Positions 8,189-16,828 of a stretch of DNA of 64,000 nt are shown here, piece by piece. The stretch lies in NCBI RefSeq assembly GCF_004116405.1, contig NZ_SDIC01000001.1:186001-250000 (forward strand), written 5' to 3'. The notes under the pieces were generated by a model. The model had not been told where the DNA came from. It ran no database searches and saw only the letters and a program-made list of their open reading frames with translations. The stretch's first letter is position 1. Each line of letters opens with the position of its first letter. This stretch comes from Halegenticoccus tardaugens (GTDB lineage Archaea > Halobacteriota > Halobacteria > Halobacteriales > Haloferacaceae). Made by a program: the position numbers and the translations under genes.

Positions 8189-8890
8189 ATGACCGACGAA
8201 CTCAGGTCGACGATCCGAGGGGTGCGAGAGCGCATCGACGCCGGGGCGAACCGTCGGCGCGTCCGATCCGCCGACCGAACCGACATCCTCCGTCGGCTGA
8301 CGCCCGCCGACTACCTGAGCCTCGCCGCGCTCTTCGTCGCGTGGGTGAGCGCGCTGTTGTTCCTCTCCGGGGAACCGAACTGGGCGGTGATCGTCATGTT
8401 CGGCGCGTTCGCCTTCGACAAGCTCGACGGCTACTACGCCCGAAAATTGGGCGTCGAGTCGCGATTCGGCCGGGGGATCGACTCCTTCATCGACGTGTTC
8501 GCCTACCTCGTCACCGGCGCGCTGCTCTTTCACTACGCGCTCTCGCCGCACATCGTCGCGAGCGCGGTCGTCGGGTTCGCCGTCCTCGCGTTCGGGGGCC
8601 TGCGGCTCGTCCGCCACAACAGCGAGGGGTTCGGCGACGACGGCGGGACGAGCTACTACCACGGGACGACCGTCGTCCACACGAACGTCGTCGTCGTGGC
8701 GAACTACCTGCTGTCGGCGTTCGTCGGCGTCTGGAACGGCTGGGTCGCGGCCGCGACGATCCTCCTCGTCTGTCCGCTCATGGTCTCGGACTACAAGGCG
8801 TACAAGACGGCCGGCGGCCACTTCCTCGCTGGCGTCCTCGCCGTCGTGGCCTCCGGTCTCTGTCTCCTGATCGAGTACGGCTACGTATGA
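8189..8890 (+). CDS. CDP-alcohol phosphatidyltransferase family protein
   Basis: Integral membrane enzyme transferring a phospholipid moiety from a CDP-activated lipid (in archaea CDP-archaeol) to a polar alcohol. The signature DxxDGxxAR...GxxxDxxxD is complete: DKLDGYYAR followed by FGRGIDSFIDV (about residues 77-102). About six membrane segments fill the 233 aa. The alcohol (glycerol phosphate, serine or inositol phosphate) cannot be decided. A GAGGT Shine-Dalgarno lies 7 nt before the ATG, downstream of an AT-rich promoter stretch (8095-8155). The stop overlaps the next gene by 4 nt (ATGA). Confidence 0.88.
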   Translation: MTDELRSTIRGVRERIDAGANRRRVRSADRTDILRRLTPADYLSLAALFVAWVSALLFLSGEPNWAVIVMFGAFAFDKLDGYYARKLGVESRFGRGIDSFIDVFAYLVTGALLFHYALSPHIVASAVVGFAVLAFGGLRLVRHNSEGFGDDGGTSYYHGTTVVHTNVVVVANYLLSAFVGVWNGWVAAATILLVCPLMVSDYKAYKTAGGHFLAGVLAVVASGLCLLIEYGYV

Positions 8891-9630
8891 GCCGACGCAC
8901 GACGGACCGCACGCCCGACCGACGACCCCCGCGGTCGGTCGTCAGGATCGACCCGCACGTCCACACGGCGGACTCGTACGATTCCGAGGAGTCGGTCGAA
9001 CGCGTTCTCGATCGAGCCCGCGCGGTCGATCTCGACGGCGTCGTCGTCACGGACCACGACGCGATCGGGGCGTCGCGTCGCGCCGCGGCGCTCGCGTCCT
9101 CGTACGGGCTGCTCGGCCTGCCGGGCGTCGAGGTGTCGACCGCCGACGGCCACCTCCTGGCGCTCGGCGTCGACCGGGTGCCGGAGCCGGGGCACCCGCT
9201 CTCCGAGACGCTGGCGACCGTTCGGTCGCTCGGCGGCGTCGGAGTGGCTCCGCACCCGTTCCAGCGGCTCCGACACGGCGTCCGCGCGTCGGCGATCGAC
9301 GCCTGCGGCGACCGCCTCGACGGGATCGAAGCGTACAACGCGCACACGGTCACCGGCGTCCGAAACGCGCAGGCGGCGGCGTTCGCGGACGAACGGGGGT
9401 ATCCGCAGTTCGGCGGCAGCGACGCCCACCGGGCGGAACTCGTCGGCCGCGGCTACACCGAGGTCGCCGTCGACGATCCGACCGATCCGACGGCCGTCCT
9501 CGCCGCGATGCGCGCCGGCCGGACCCGCGGGGGCGGCAGTCGGATCTCCGTCGGCGGCTACGTGAAGAAGTACGCGCGAAACGCCCGCCTCAAGACCCTC
9601 TCGGGTCTCAGGGCGGTCTCGGTCATCTGA
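8887..9630 (+). CDS. PHP-domain phosphoesterase
   Basis: Metal-dependent PHP-family phosphoesterase of 247 aa. The start ATG 8887-8889 overlaps the preceding stop (ATGA), implying coupling. Metal-binding motifs are visible: DPHVHTADSYDS (about 24-35), VVTDHDAIGA (about 58-67), PGVEVST near 86, APHPF near 120, and GSDAH near 180. These are the HxH, HD, E, H and DxH sets of the family. Such genes are often annotated as nucleotide or histidinol-type phosphatases, but the substrate is unknown. The coupling to a lipid synthase hints at a phospholipid precursor (inference). Confidence 0.88.
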   Translation: MSRRTTDRTPDRRPPRSVVRIDPHVHTADSYDSEESVERVLDRARAVDLDGVVVTDHDAIGASRRAAALASSYGLLGLPGVEVSTADGHLLALGVDRVPEPGHPLSETLATVRSLGGVGVAPHPFQRLRHGVRASAIDACGDRLDGIEAYNAHTVTGVRNAQAAAFADERGYPQFGGSDAHRAELVGRGYTEVAVDDPTDPTAVLAAMRAGRTRGGGSRISVGGYVKKYARNARLKTLSGLRAVSVI

Positions 9631-9633
9631 ACC

Positions 9634-10146
9634 TCACTCCCCGCGCGCGCTCGCGTACCGGTGAACCGCGGCGATGAGGAGCGCGCAGACGAGCGGCGGG
9701 ACGAGACCGTAGGCCGCGGGGAGGGCGTAGAGGAACTCGACCGCCGGCCCGACGCCCGGCGTCTGCTGGGCGGGCGGGACCGTGATCACGAGCCCGACGT
9801 ACAGCGAGCCGAGGAAGAGAAAGCCCGCGAGCGCGAGGAGCGCGTCGTAGTGGTCCGCGCGCGCGAACCCCCGGCGGTGGCGGCGCGCGACGAGCAGCGT
9901 CGGCGCGAGCAGCGGCCCGACGACGAACAGCCCGACGATCACGTAGAACGCCCGCGAGACCGTGAGCGAGCCGCCCTGCAGCTGCGCCGTGTTGCCGATG
10001 AGGACGATGAGCGCGAAGAGAACGAGCAGCGACACCGCGAGCGCGACGAGCGTGCTGACCACGACGTAGGCGCGAAAGAGCCACGAGTCGCTTCGCCAGA
10101 GCGCGTAGGGGATCGCCCCGAAGACGCCGTTGTAGCCGTCGGCCAT
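9634..10146 (-). CDS. Hypothetical membrane protein (170 aa)
   Basis: ATG 10144-10146 (MADGYNGVFGAIPYALWRSD) gives 170 aa with about four hydrophobic segments at roughly 22-47, 60-85, 97-118 and 130-155. A basic loop, ARRHRRGFARADHYD, follows the second. There is no catalytic signature. It is convergent with the PHP gene, 3 bp between stops. The function is not recognised. The longer upstream frame overlaps the pgi promoter region and is rejected as start. Confidence 0.72.
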   Translation of the reverse strand: MADGYNGVFGAIPYALWRSDSWLFRAYVVVSTLVALAVSLLVLFALIVLIGNTAQLQGGSLTVSRAFYVIVGLFVVGPLLAPTLLVARRHRRGFARADHYDALLALAGFLFLGSLYVGLVITVPPAQQTPGVGPAVEFLYALPAAYGLVPPLVCALLIAAVHRYASARGE

Positions 10147-10208
10147 CACCTCGCCTTGTCGCCGGTGGCGATTAAACCGTCCGATCGCGGCCCGATCGCG
10201 GCCGGAGG

Positions 10209-10219
10209 ACAACGACTTT
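10209..10219 (+). promoter_or_regulatory. TATA-like box of pgi
   Basis: CGACTTTACC is centred about 29 nt before the pgi ATG, consistent with a leaderless transcript. Confidence 0.45.
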
Positions 10220-10244
10220 ACCGCCTCCGGACGCGGCTCCTTCC

Positions 10245-11573
10245 ATGTACGTCGATCTGGGCAACGTCCTCGACGCCTCGCCGGGGATCTCCCGCGAGGG
10301 GCTCGAACGGCTCGACGAGCGGGTCGCCGACGCGCACGAACGCATCGAACGGGGTCGCGCTGACGCCGAGCACGGCTACGCCTCGCTGAACCTCCCGACG
10401 ACGACTGACGCCGACGCGATCCGCGCGGCCGTGGAGCCGTTCGCGGACGCGGAGGCCGTGCTGACGGTCGGTATCGGCGGGAGCGCCCTGGGCGCGGCGA
10501 CGATCGCGGAGGGGCTCTCGGACGCGCCGGTGGGACGCTCAGACTCCCGAAATGCGACTGAGACGGGCGTCGAGGCGCACTTTCTCGACAACGTCGACCC
10601 GGCGCACGCGACGGCGCTCCTCGACTCGCTCCCGCTCGACCGGACGGCGGTGAACGTCGTCTCCCGGTCGGGGACGACCGCCGAAACGCTGGCGAACTTC
10701 CTCGTCGTCCGCGAGGCGATGGCGGCGGCGGGCGTCGACTGGACAGAGCGCACGTTCGTCACGACCGGCGAGGCGGGCAACCTCCGCGGCCTCGCGGAGA
10801 AGCACGACCTGCCCGCGCTCGACGTCCCCGAAGGGGTTCCGGGGCGCTTCTCGGCGCTCTCGACGGTCGGGCTGGCCTGCGCCGCGATTCAGGGCCGCGA
10901 CGTCGAGGCGATCCTCGACGGCGGCGCGGCGGCGGCCGAGGATCTCTCCGGGTCGCTGTTCGAGTCGCCGGCCTACGCCTACGGCGCGGCGGCGTACGCG
11001 CTCGACCGCCGCGGCGCGTCGATCAACGCGATGATGCCCTACGCGGAGTCGCTGGAGTACTTCGCGGAGTGGTTCGCCCAGCTCTGGGCCGAGAGCCTCG
11101 GCAAGGACGGCGTCGGCCAGACGCCGGCGCGGGCGCTCGGCGCGACGGATCAGCACTCGCAGCTCCAGCTCTACCGCGCGGGACCACGGAACAAGCTGGT
11201 GACGCTCGTCCGCCCGCGAGAGCGCGAGGATCGGGCGATCCCCGAGACGGACCTCGACGGCCTGTCGTACCTCGGCGGCTCGAGCCTCGGCGACCTGCTC
11301 GACGCGGAGTTCGAGGCGACGGAGGCGAGCCTCGCGGCGGCCGGCCGGCCGAACGTCCGGATCGAGATCGATCGCGTCGACGAGCGTGGGCTGGGCGAAC
11401 TCCTCTACGGGATGGAGGCGGCGTGCATCCTCTTCGGCGAACTCGACGGCGTCTCGACGTTCACCCAGCCGGCGGTCGAATGGGGCAAGCGGGCGGCCCG
11501 CGGGCTGCTCGGGGGCGGCGACTTCGCCGAGGCCGACGCCGTGAGCGACAAACGGCGGCTCGAAGTCGAGTAG
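10245..11573 (+). CDS. pgi: Glucose-6-phosphate isomerase
   Basis: Cytoplasmic interconversion of glucose 6-phosphate and fructose 6-phosphate, with a double SIS fold. The 442-aa product shows VLTVGIGGSALGA (about 73-85), NVVSRSGTTAETLANF near 134, a GRFSALSTVG loop near 200, and the C-terminal FTQPAVEWGK. It is the classical PGI superfamily type, not the cupin archaeal type. A serine-rich insertion, RSDSRNATETG (DNA 10532-10562), near residue 100 is flanked by CTCAG/CTGAG and looks like a small in-frame repeat insertion. The gene starts without an RBS after a TATA-like box. Confidence 0.95.
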   Translation: MYVDLGNVLDASPGISREGLERLDERVADAHERIERGRADAEHGYASLNLPTTTDADAIRAAVEPFADAEAVLTVGIGGSALGAATIAEGLSDAPVGRSDSRNATETGVEAHFLDNVDPAHATALLDSLPLDRTAVNVVSRSGTTAETLANFLVVREAMAAAGVDWTERTFVTTGEAGNLRGLAEKHDLPALDVPEGVPGRFSALSTVGLACAAIQGRDVEAILDGGAAAAEDLSGSLFESPAYAYGAAAYALDRRGASINAMMPYAESLEYFAEWFAQLWAESLGKDGVGQTPARALGATDQHSQLQLYRAGPRNKLVTLVRPREREDRAIPETDLDGLSYLGGSSLGDLLDAEFEATEASLAAAGRPNVRIEIDRVDERGLGELLYGMEAACILFGELDGVSTFTQPAVEWGKRAARGLLGGGDFAEADAVSDKRRLEVE

Positions 11574-11614
11574 GAATCGGAGCGCCTATCAGAACCCCTG
11601 TCCTATCCGAAACA

Positions 11615-12364
11615 ATGGTAGCGGAGAGCGCGACGAGCCGACGGACGGAAGGCGGGCTGCTCCGCCTCGGACAGGCGCTTCTCGTCGTGTTCGGCGCGTT
11701 CCTCTGTGCGAGCGCGCTGGCGCTGCCGGCGGCTGAGCTGTTTTCCGACCTCGGCATCGTTCGGCCCGACGGCATCGGCAGCCGGGTCGTCTCGACCGCG
11801 TTCCAGTTCGTCGGGTTCGGGCTCGCCGTGCTCGGGTATCTGGTCGTCACGAACGACTGGGGGCTCATCCCGCTCCGGCGGCCGACCGGACGCGACGCCC
11901 TCCTCGTCGTCGCCGGAATCGTCGGTCTCCTCGCCGCGCAGTTCCTCCTCGGAGCGCTGCTGCAGGCGGTCGGCGTCGGGGCCGGCGAGAACCAGGTGGT
12001 CACCACGGGGCGGCGGGCCCCGGAGTACCTCCTCTACATGATCCCCGTGACGCTCCTTCTCGTCGGGCCGGCCGAGGAACTGCTGTTCCGGGGCGTCGTG
12101 CAGGGACTGCTCCGCCGCGCGCTCGGCGCGGCCGGCGCGATCGCGATCGCCTCCGCGGTGTTCGGCCTCGTCCACGTGTTCGGCGTCTCCGGCTCGCCGG
12201 GTCAGCAGCTGGCGTACGCCGCGATCGCGGCGCTCCTCGGCGGCGTCCTCGGCTACGTGTACGAGCGAACCGGCAACATCCTCGTCCCCTCCGTCATCCA
12301 CGGCGGGTACAACGCGGTGCTGTTCGTCGTCCAGTACGCGGCGCTGACGGGCGCGATCGGTTGA
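11615..12364 (+). CDS. CPBP-family intramembrane metalloprotease
   Basis: Polytopic membrane protein of 249 aa with about eight hydrophobic segments, of the CPBP/Rce1-type (CAAX-like) protease family. The catalytic EExxxR motif is PAEELLFRG (E154, E155, R159). Further metal-site residues are in FGLVHVFG (H187) and VPSVIHGGYN (H229, N233). ATG 11615-11617 follows the pgi stop by 41 nt, so it may be transcribed with pgi. The target is unknown; roles in protein maturation or bacteriocin-type immunity are known for the family elsewhere. Confidence 0.87.
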   Translation: MVAESATSRRTEGGLLRLGQALLVVFGAFLCASALALPAAELFSDLGIVRPDGIGSRVVSTAFQFVGFGLAVLGYLVVTNDWGLIPLRRPTGRDALLVVAGIVGLLAAQFLLGALLQAVGVGAGENQVVTTGRRAPEYLLYMIPVTLLLVGPAEELLFRGVVQGLLRRALGAAGAIAIASAVFGLVHVFGVSGSPGQQLAYAAIAALLGGVLGYVYERTGNILVPSVIHGGYNAVLFVVQYAALTGAIG

Positions 12365-12454
12365 ATAACGGAGTCGAAGACGACGCACCGGGACGGCACT
12401 CGACGCATCCCGGGCGGCGCCCGGTGTCGCTTTCAGACGGCGAGCGCCCGCCGA

Positions 12455-12913
12455 TCAGGCGGGGTTCTTCCGGGAGAGGTCGCTCCCGCAGATGGGACAG
12501 CGGTCGTGTTGCTCGTCGAACTCCCGGCCGCACCCGGCGCACTGGAACGTCCAGTCGCGGCGCTCGTCGATGCCGTCGCGGGCGATGGCCTCGACGTCGA
12601 CGCCGAGGCGCTCCGCGACGTTCTGCATCGCGTAGTCGTCGGTGACGAGCGTCGCGTCGAGTTCGAAGGCGGCGGCGAGGAGCCTGACGTCGGTTTCGGA
12701 GAGCACCTCGCGGTCGCCCGTCTCGCCGGCCGCCCGGCGGACGGTTTCGACGACCCCCTCCGCGGGGATGTGGATGTGCATCCCCGCGCCCTCCATCGCG
12801 TCGAAGCGGAAGGCGTGCTCGCCTTCGAGTTCCTCCTGGACGAGCGCGATGGACGCCGTCGGCTCGTCGGTGTGGTACTCGTGGATGAACGCGGACGTGT
12901 CGAGAACGTGCAT
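12455..12913 (-). CDS. nob1: rRNA endonuclease Nob1
   Basis: Nob1 cleaves the 3' end of pre-16S rRNA during small-subunit maturation. The product is 152 aa with an N-terminal PIN domain (MHVLDTSAFIHEY with D5 first catalytic acid, SETDVRLLAAAF, VTDDYAMQNVAERLG). A C-terminal zinc ribbon, CAGC...CPIC, is near residues 125-142. The start codon directly follows the TAG of the PRC-barrel gene (12914-12916) with no gap, so the pair is one operon. The length and domain order match archaeal Nob1. Confidence 0.93.
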   Translation of the reverse strand: MHVLDTSAFIHEYHTDEPTASIALVQEELEGEHAFRFDAMEGAGMHIHIPAEGVVETVRRAAGETGDREVLSETDVRLLAAAFELDATLVTDDYAMQNVAERLGVDVEAIARDGIDERRDWTFQCAGCGREFDEQHDRCPICGSDLSRKNPA

Positions 12914-13159
12914 CTACCGCTGGATGACGATGTAATCCTTGACGGCCTGCACCCTGCCGACCGGAACGTTGAGACGGCCCTCCTCGTCCTGCTCGAACGG
13001 GGTCTTCTTCGGCGAGATCGCCTCGTGCGGATCGACGACGAGATCGTGGAGCGTCCCCGTCTTGAGGTTCATCGTGATGTTGTACAGCATCCCGAGTTCC
13101 GTCCCGTCCGATCCCATGACGGCTTTCCCCGAGAGGTTTTCGGCGAGTATATCGGCCAT
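12914..13159 (-). CDS. PRC-barrel domain protein (CdpB-like)
   Basis: An 81-aa single PRC-barrel protein from ATG 13157-13159 (MADILAENLSGKAVMG). It shows SDGTELGMLYNITMNLKTG, LHDLVVDP and RVQAVKDYIVI, a compact beta-barrel of the PRC family. Short haloarchaeal PRC-barrel proteins of this type include the CdpB proteins, which bridge SepF and the division machinery; the genomic setting beside nob1 and infB is, as I recall, that of one of them. This assignment is by resemblance only. A TATA-like box lies about 27 nt upstream. Confidence 0.8.
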   Translation of the reverse strand: MADILAENLSGKAVMGSDGTELGMLYNITMNLKTGTLHDLVVDPHEAISPKKTPFEQDEEGRLNVPVGRVQAVKDYIVIQR

Positions 13160-13182
13160 ACGGGCGTATTCGGCCGGCGTCA

Positions 13183-13189
13183 CATAAAC
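13183..13189 (-). promoter_or_regulatory. TATA-like box for PRC-barrel/nob1 operon
   Basis: GTTTATG on the minus strand, centred 27 nt before the chosen ATG at 13159. It supports the shorter start and a leaderless transcript. Confidence 0.5.
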
Positions 13190-13318
13190 GCCACGGGGTA
13201 CGGTCGAGGGGCGATCGACCGCGGAGGTGCGCCTCCGTTTCGCGTCCCGCGAAGTTGAAAGACTTAATTACGATCCGCGGCTCAATCCCTACAAGAGCAT
13301 TTCTCTTGGGTGATCTCG

Positions 13319-15121
13319 ATGGCTGACACTGATACACGCGATCCGACCGAAGCGCTTCGCACACCTATCGTCGCCGTGCTGGGCCACGTCGACCACGGGA
13401 AGACGACGCTGCTCGACAAGATCCGCGGCTCCGCCGTCAGCGAGGGCGAGGCCGGCGCGATCACGCAGCACATCGGGGCGACCGCCGTCCCCCTCGACAC
13501 CATCTCGGGGATGGCGGGCAGCCTCGTCGACCCGGACGACTTCGACCTGCCGGGGCTGCTCTTCATCGACACGCCCGGCCACCACTCCTTCACCACCCTC
13601 CGCTCGCGCGGCGGGGCGCTGGCGGACATCGCCATCCTCGTCGTGGACGTGAACGACGGCTTCCAGCCGCAGACGATCGAGGCGATCGACATCCTCAAAC
13701 GGACGGGCACGCCCTTCGTCGTCGCCGCCAACAAGATCGACACGACCGCCGGGTGGAACGCGCAGGAGGGCGCGCCGATCCAGCGGACCTACGACGCCCA
13801 GAGCACGCAGGCGCGCTCGCGGCTTGACGAGAACCTCTACCGGATCATCGGCAACCTCTCCGAGCAGGGCTTCTCGGCCGACCTCTACTGGCGGGTGCAG
13901 AACTTCCAGAAGAACGTCGGCGTCGTCCCCCTCTCGGCGATCACGGGCGAGGGGATCCCCGACCTGCTCGCGGTGCTCATGGGCCTCTCCCAGCGGTACA
14001 TGAAAGAGGAGATGCAGATCGACATCGCCGGGCCGGGGAAGGGGACCGTCCTCGAGGTCAAAGAGGAGCGCGGCTTCGGCGCGACGCTCGACGTGGTGCT
14101 CTACGACGGGACGATCCGCGGGGGCGAGCGGATCGTCGTCGGCGGGACGAACGGCCCCATCGTCACGGAGGTCCGGGCGCTCCTCCAGCCCCGACCGCTC
14201 GCGGAGATCCGGACCGAAAAGCGGTTCGAACGCGTCGAGGAGGTCTCCGCCGCGGCCGGCGTGAAGATCGCCGCGCCCGACCTGGAGGACGCGATGGCCG
14301 GCGCGCCGGTTCGGGTCGTCCGCGACCGCGACCTCGACGAGGTGATCGAGGCGGTCGAGTCCGAACTCGCGGAGATCGAAGTCGAGACGGGGGAGGAGGG
14401 CGTCGTCGTCAAGGCCGACACGCTCGGCAGTCTGGAGGCCATGGCGAACGCGTTGCGGGAGGCGGAGGTGCCCATCCTCCGCGCGGAGGTCGGCGACGTC
14501 GCCCCCCGCGACGTGGCGATCGCGGGCACCGCGCGCGAGCCGGAACACCGGGTCATCCTCGGATTCAGCGTGGACGTACTGCCCGACGCCGAGGACGACA
14601 TCGAGGCGGGCGACGTCCGGCTGTTCGGTCACGACGTGATCTACCGGTTGATCGAAGATTACGAGGAATTCGTCGAGGAGAAAAAGCGGGCCCAGCAGGA
14701 GACCGTGCTCGACAAGATCGTCCGCCCCTGCCGGTTCCGCGTCCTCGAGGATCACGTGTTCCGCCAGAGCAACCCCGCGGTCGTCGGCGTCGAGGTGCTC
14801 GCGGGCACCCTGAAGAACAACCAGTACGCCGCCAAGTGGGAGGGCGACGAGCCGACGCGGGTCGGACAGCTAAACGGCATCCAAGAGCAGGGCGAGGACA
14901 TCTCCCAGGCGCGCGCCGGCTCGCGGGTGAGCGTCGCGATCGACGGGCCGACCGTCGGTCGCCAGATCGACGAGGGGGACGAACTCTGGATCGAACTGCC
15001 CGAAAAGCACGCGAAGATCCTCGAACAGGAGCTGTCGAGCGAGATCCCCGCGGACGAACTCGAGGCGCTCCAGGGCTACCTCGACAAACACCGCCGCCGC
15101 GACCCCTTCTGGGGGAAGTAG
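13319..15121 (+). CDS. infB: Translation initiation factor IF-2 (aIF5B)
   Basis: GTPase that promotes ribosomal subunit joining. The 600-aa product starts at ATG 13319 (MADTDTRDP), preceded by GGGTGAT 8 nt upstream. The GTG at 13310 in the same frame is less likely. It has a G domain with AVLGHVDHGKTTLLD (G1), FIDTPGHHSF (G3) and AANKID (G4), the GTP-switch region, then domains II to IV. It lacks the long N-terminal extension of bacterial and eukaryotic homologues and ends GYLDKHRRRDPFWGK, as in archaeal IF5B. It is divergent from the nob1 operon. Confidence 0.95.
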   Translation: MADTDTRDPTEALRTPIVAVLGHVDHGKTTLLDKIRGSAVSEGEAGAITQHIGATAVPLDTISGMAGSLVDPDDFDLPGLLFIDTPGHHSFTTLRSRGGALADIAILVVDVNDGFQPQTIEAIDILKRTGTPFVVAANKIDTTAGWNAQEGAPIQRTYDAQSTQARSRLDENLYRIIGNLSEQGFSADLYWRVQNFQKNVGVVPLSAITGEGIPDLLAVLMGLSQRYMKEEMQIDIAGPGKGTVLEVKEERGFGATLDVVLYDGTIRGGERIVVGGTNGPIVTEVRALLQPRPLAEIRTEKRFERVEEVSAAAGVKIAAPDLEDAMAGAPVRVVRDRDLDEVIEAVESELAEIEVETGEEGVVVKADTLGSLEAMANALREAEVPILRAEVGDVAPRDVAIAGTAREPEHRVILGFSVDVLPDAEDDIEAGDVRLFGHDVIYRLIEDYEEFVEEKKRAQQETVLDKIVRPCRFRVLEDHVFRQSNPAVVGVEVLAGTLKNNQYAAKWEGDEPTRVGQLNGIQEQGEDISQARAGSRVSVAIDGPTVGRQIDEGDELWIELPEKHAKILEQELSSEIPADELEALQGYLDKHRRRDPFWGK

Positions 15122-15278
15122 GCGTTTTGTGTAGTCGTCTGTGTAGGCGATTCGATGGCTATCGGGGCCACCCCCGCCAAAATACTCTAACGGACTGATA
15201 TGTAAGCAGGTCGTTGCCTGGAAAACTATCCGCCCTCACGGCGGAGCGTCCCCGCGTTCGAACCACCGTGACCCGTCG
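15122..15278. other. Intergenic flank of the tnpB element
   Basis: 157 bp between infB and the right end of the tnpB element. No gene, repeat or tRNA is seen. On the minus strand the first 15-20 nt beyond the element end would be copied as the guide of the omega-RNA. Confidence 0.5.
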
Positions 15279-15410
15279 GTAAACTACCCTCCCCTACTTC
15301 GCTCGGTCTGACGACCTCGCTCGGTGAGGGGAGGGCTTTCGCGTGGACTCCCGTTCTATGCCACCCCCAGATCCTCCGGATCTGGTGGGTTGCGCAAGAC
15401 TACGTCTTGC
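15279..15410 (-). ncRNA. Predicted omega-RNA scaffold / right end of the tnpB element
   Basis: On the minus strand the tnpB 3' end runs into three perfect stem-loops: 15394-15410 (GCAAGAC/GTCTTGC, over the tnpB stop), 15367-15385 (CCAGATCC/GGATCTGG) and 15287-15335 (nine-base arms, AGGGGAGGG with CCCTCCCCT). The segment ends GGGAGGGTAGTTTAC at 15279. This is the position and form of the omega-RNA that guides TnpB nucleases. Transcription and exact ends are inferred. Confidence 0.6.
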
Positions 15411-16623
15411 GAACACCGTCCGTGGTAGCAGGGGGGACGTACTCCCCACTTACGTTCAACGTCCCGCGATTCAAGCGCACGTCTACTGGTGCGCCTCCGT
15501 CGGCTGCATTTTGCCTCCGACGGAGATACCGATAACCGATGTTCTTCGCCGCGTTGTAATCCGCGTGGTTCTGATACCCACACTTCAAGCACTCGAAGTG
15601 CTCGCCGTCGCGGTTGTCCTCGTGAGTACAGCCGCACGTCGAACAGCGTTGGGACGTGTGGTTCGGCGGGACTTGCACGGCTTCGACACCGTGTTCCGCC
15701 GCCTTGTACTCGACGTATTGGAACAACCGACGGAACGCCCAGACGTGGTGCCACGTCGCCTGCGGGATGTTCTCGCGGATATGCGTCAGGTCCTCGAAGA
15801 CGATGTGCGAACAGCCGTATTCGACGGCCTCCTCGATGAGTTCGTTCGCTACGCCGTGGAGGTATATCTCGAAGCGTCCGTACTCCTTGCGACCGACGCC
15901 TTCGATGGCTTCATGGGCGGCTCGCGTTCCTCGCTGTTGAAGCGAGCCACGGCGCTTCTCGTACTCCCGACGCCAGTGGTTGAACTCATCGGCGGACCAA
16001 AACGTACCGGTGGACGAAACAGCGATGTTGTTCACCCCGAGGTCCACACCGAGGACTGTTCTGTGCTCGGTGTCGGGTTCGGGGTCGTCGGCTTCGACCT
16101 TCCGCATCGAAGCATGAAGGAACCACTCGCCATCCCGACGCTGTAGGGTCGCCATGCGGAACTCGTAGTCCTCGTCATCGAGGTACGTTCGTGGATGGCG
16201 CTCAGGGTCGTCGGGAAGGATGTAGTCGCACTCGACGCGCCCGTTGACGGTCGAAAGCGATACGTAGTCGCGGTAGAACGTCGCGCTGCGTTTGTCGTAG
16301 ACCGCGCTCTTGGCGGAGAAGTAGGGTTGCGACGTTCGTTCACCGCGTTTCAGTCTCGCCACACCGCTCTTGACGGCTTCGACCGCCCGACGAACCCCTT
16401 TCTGCACGAGGTTCGCGGTAAGGTCGGTTTCGTCTCGCAGTTGGTCGTACAAGGCGCGTTCTGCTTTGGCCTTCGAGGTAACGTGGTATCCGTCGTCGCC
16501 ATGCCAACACCATTCGCTCGCGGTGTTTGCACAGTGTTTGAATTGCTCGACCGTCTCACGGAGGGACGCATCGGCGTCTTGAGGCACGTCGAGCTTGATT
16601 ACGGCGGTACGACGGTATTCCAC
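15400..16623 (-). CDS. tnpB: RNA-guided endonuclease TnpB
   Basis: TnpB proteins are omega-RNA-guided DNA nucleases, ancestors of Cas12, that keep IS200/IS605 elements in place. The protein is 407 aa and apparently intact. RuvC residues are all present: D194 (LGVDLGVNN), E277 (VFEDLTHIR) and D355 (HADYNAAKN). The zinc finger C327/C330...C345/C348 lies just before the last motif. The chosen GTG start at 16621-16623 has a TATA-like TTTAAG about 30 nt upstream, suggesting a leaderless message. Base composition is somewhat less GC-rich than its neighbours, in line with transfer. No tnpA accompanies it. Confidence 0.92.
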   Translation of the reverse strand: MEYRRTAVIKLDVPQDADASLRETVEQFKHCANTASEWCWHGDDGYHVTSKAKAERALYDQLRDETDLTANLVQKGVRRAVEAVKSGVARLKRGERTSQPYFSAKSAVYDKRSATFYRDYVSLSTVNGRVECDYILPDDPERHPRTYLDDEDYEFRMATLQRRDGEWFLHASMRKVEADDPEPDTEHRTVLGVDLGVNNIAVSSTGTFWSADEFNHWRREYEKRRGSLQQRGTRAAHEAIEGVGRKEYGRFEIYLHGVANELIEEAVEYGCSHIVFEDLTHIRENIPQATWHHVWAFRRLFQYVEYKAAEHGVEAVQVPPNHTSQRCSTCGCTHEDNRDGEHFECLKCGYQNHADYNAAKNIGYRYLRRRQNAADGGAPVDVRLNRGTLNVSGEYVPPATTDGVRKT

Positions 16624-16648
16624 GACGTTTCACATAGCGTATCGGTGT

Positions 16649-16657
16649 TACTTAAAG
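16649..16657 (-). promoter_or_regulatory. TATA-like box of tnpB
   Basis: ACTTTAAGT on the minus strand, about 30 nt before the GTG start of tnpB. It supports transcription of tnpB from the element's own promoter. Confidence 0.45.
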
Positions 16658-16809
16658 TTTGGGAGGAGGACTGTCGGAGAACGTGGTTCGTTGCGGAATT
16701 GTCGGCTCCTCGCCTCCCTACTCCGTTCGCTTCGCTCACTCCGTTGAGGAAGGGGCCTCCGCCTCGAAATTTAGATGAACCAAAGTAGCCCCGTAAGACT
16801 CTTAGACCC

Positions 16810-16825
16810 ATATATCTCAATATAT
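16810..16825 (+). promoter_or_regulatory. Candidate vapBC operator/promoter
   Basis: ATATATCTCAATATAT, two palindromic 6-bp arms around CTCA, ends 3 nt before the antitoxin ATG. It could combine a core promoter with a binding site for the autoregulating VapB. This is inferred from symmetry and position only. Confidence 0.35.
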
Positions 16826-16828
16826 CGT

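Larger units (their letters stand above)
15279..16660 (-). mobile_element. IS1341-type (IS200/IS605 superfamily) insertion sequence, tnpB only
   Basis: The element carries tnpB without a tnpA Y1 transposase, so it would depend on a transposase in trans. The right end is placed at the TTTAC at 15279-15283 on the minus strand. The left end is unresolved, somewhere between the tnpB promoter (about 16655) and vapB (16829). No terminal inverted repeats or target duplication are expected for this family. Its right-end architecture recurs at 34662-34735. Confidence 0.7.

Noticed and set aside
15240-15280. tRNA-like GTTCGAAC sequence downstream of infB
   Set aside because: A T-loop-like octamer only. 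No acceptor, D-arm or anticodon arm can be built around it.
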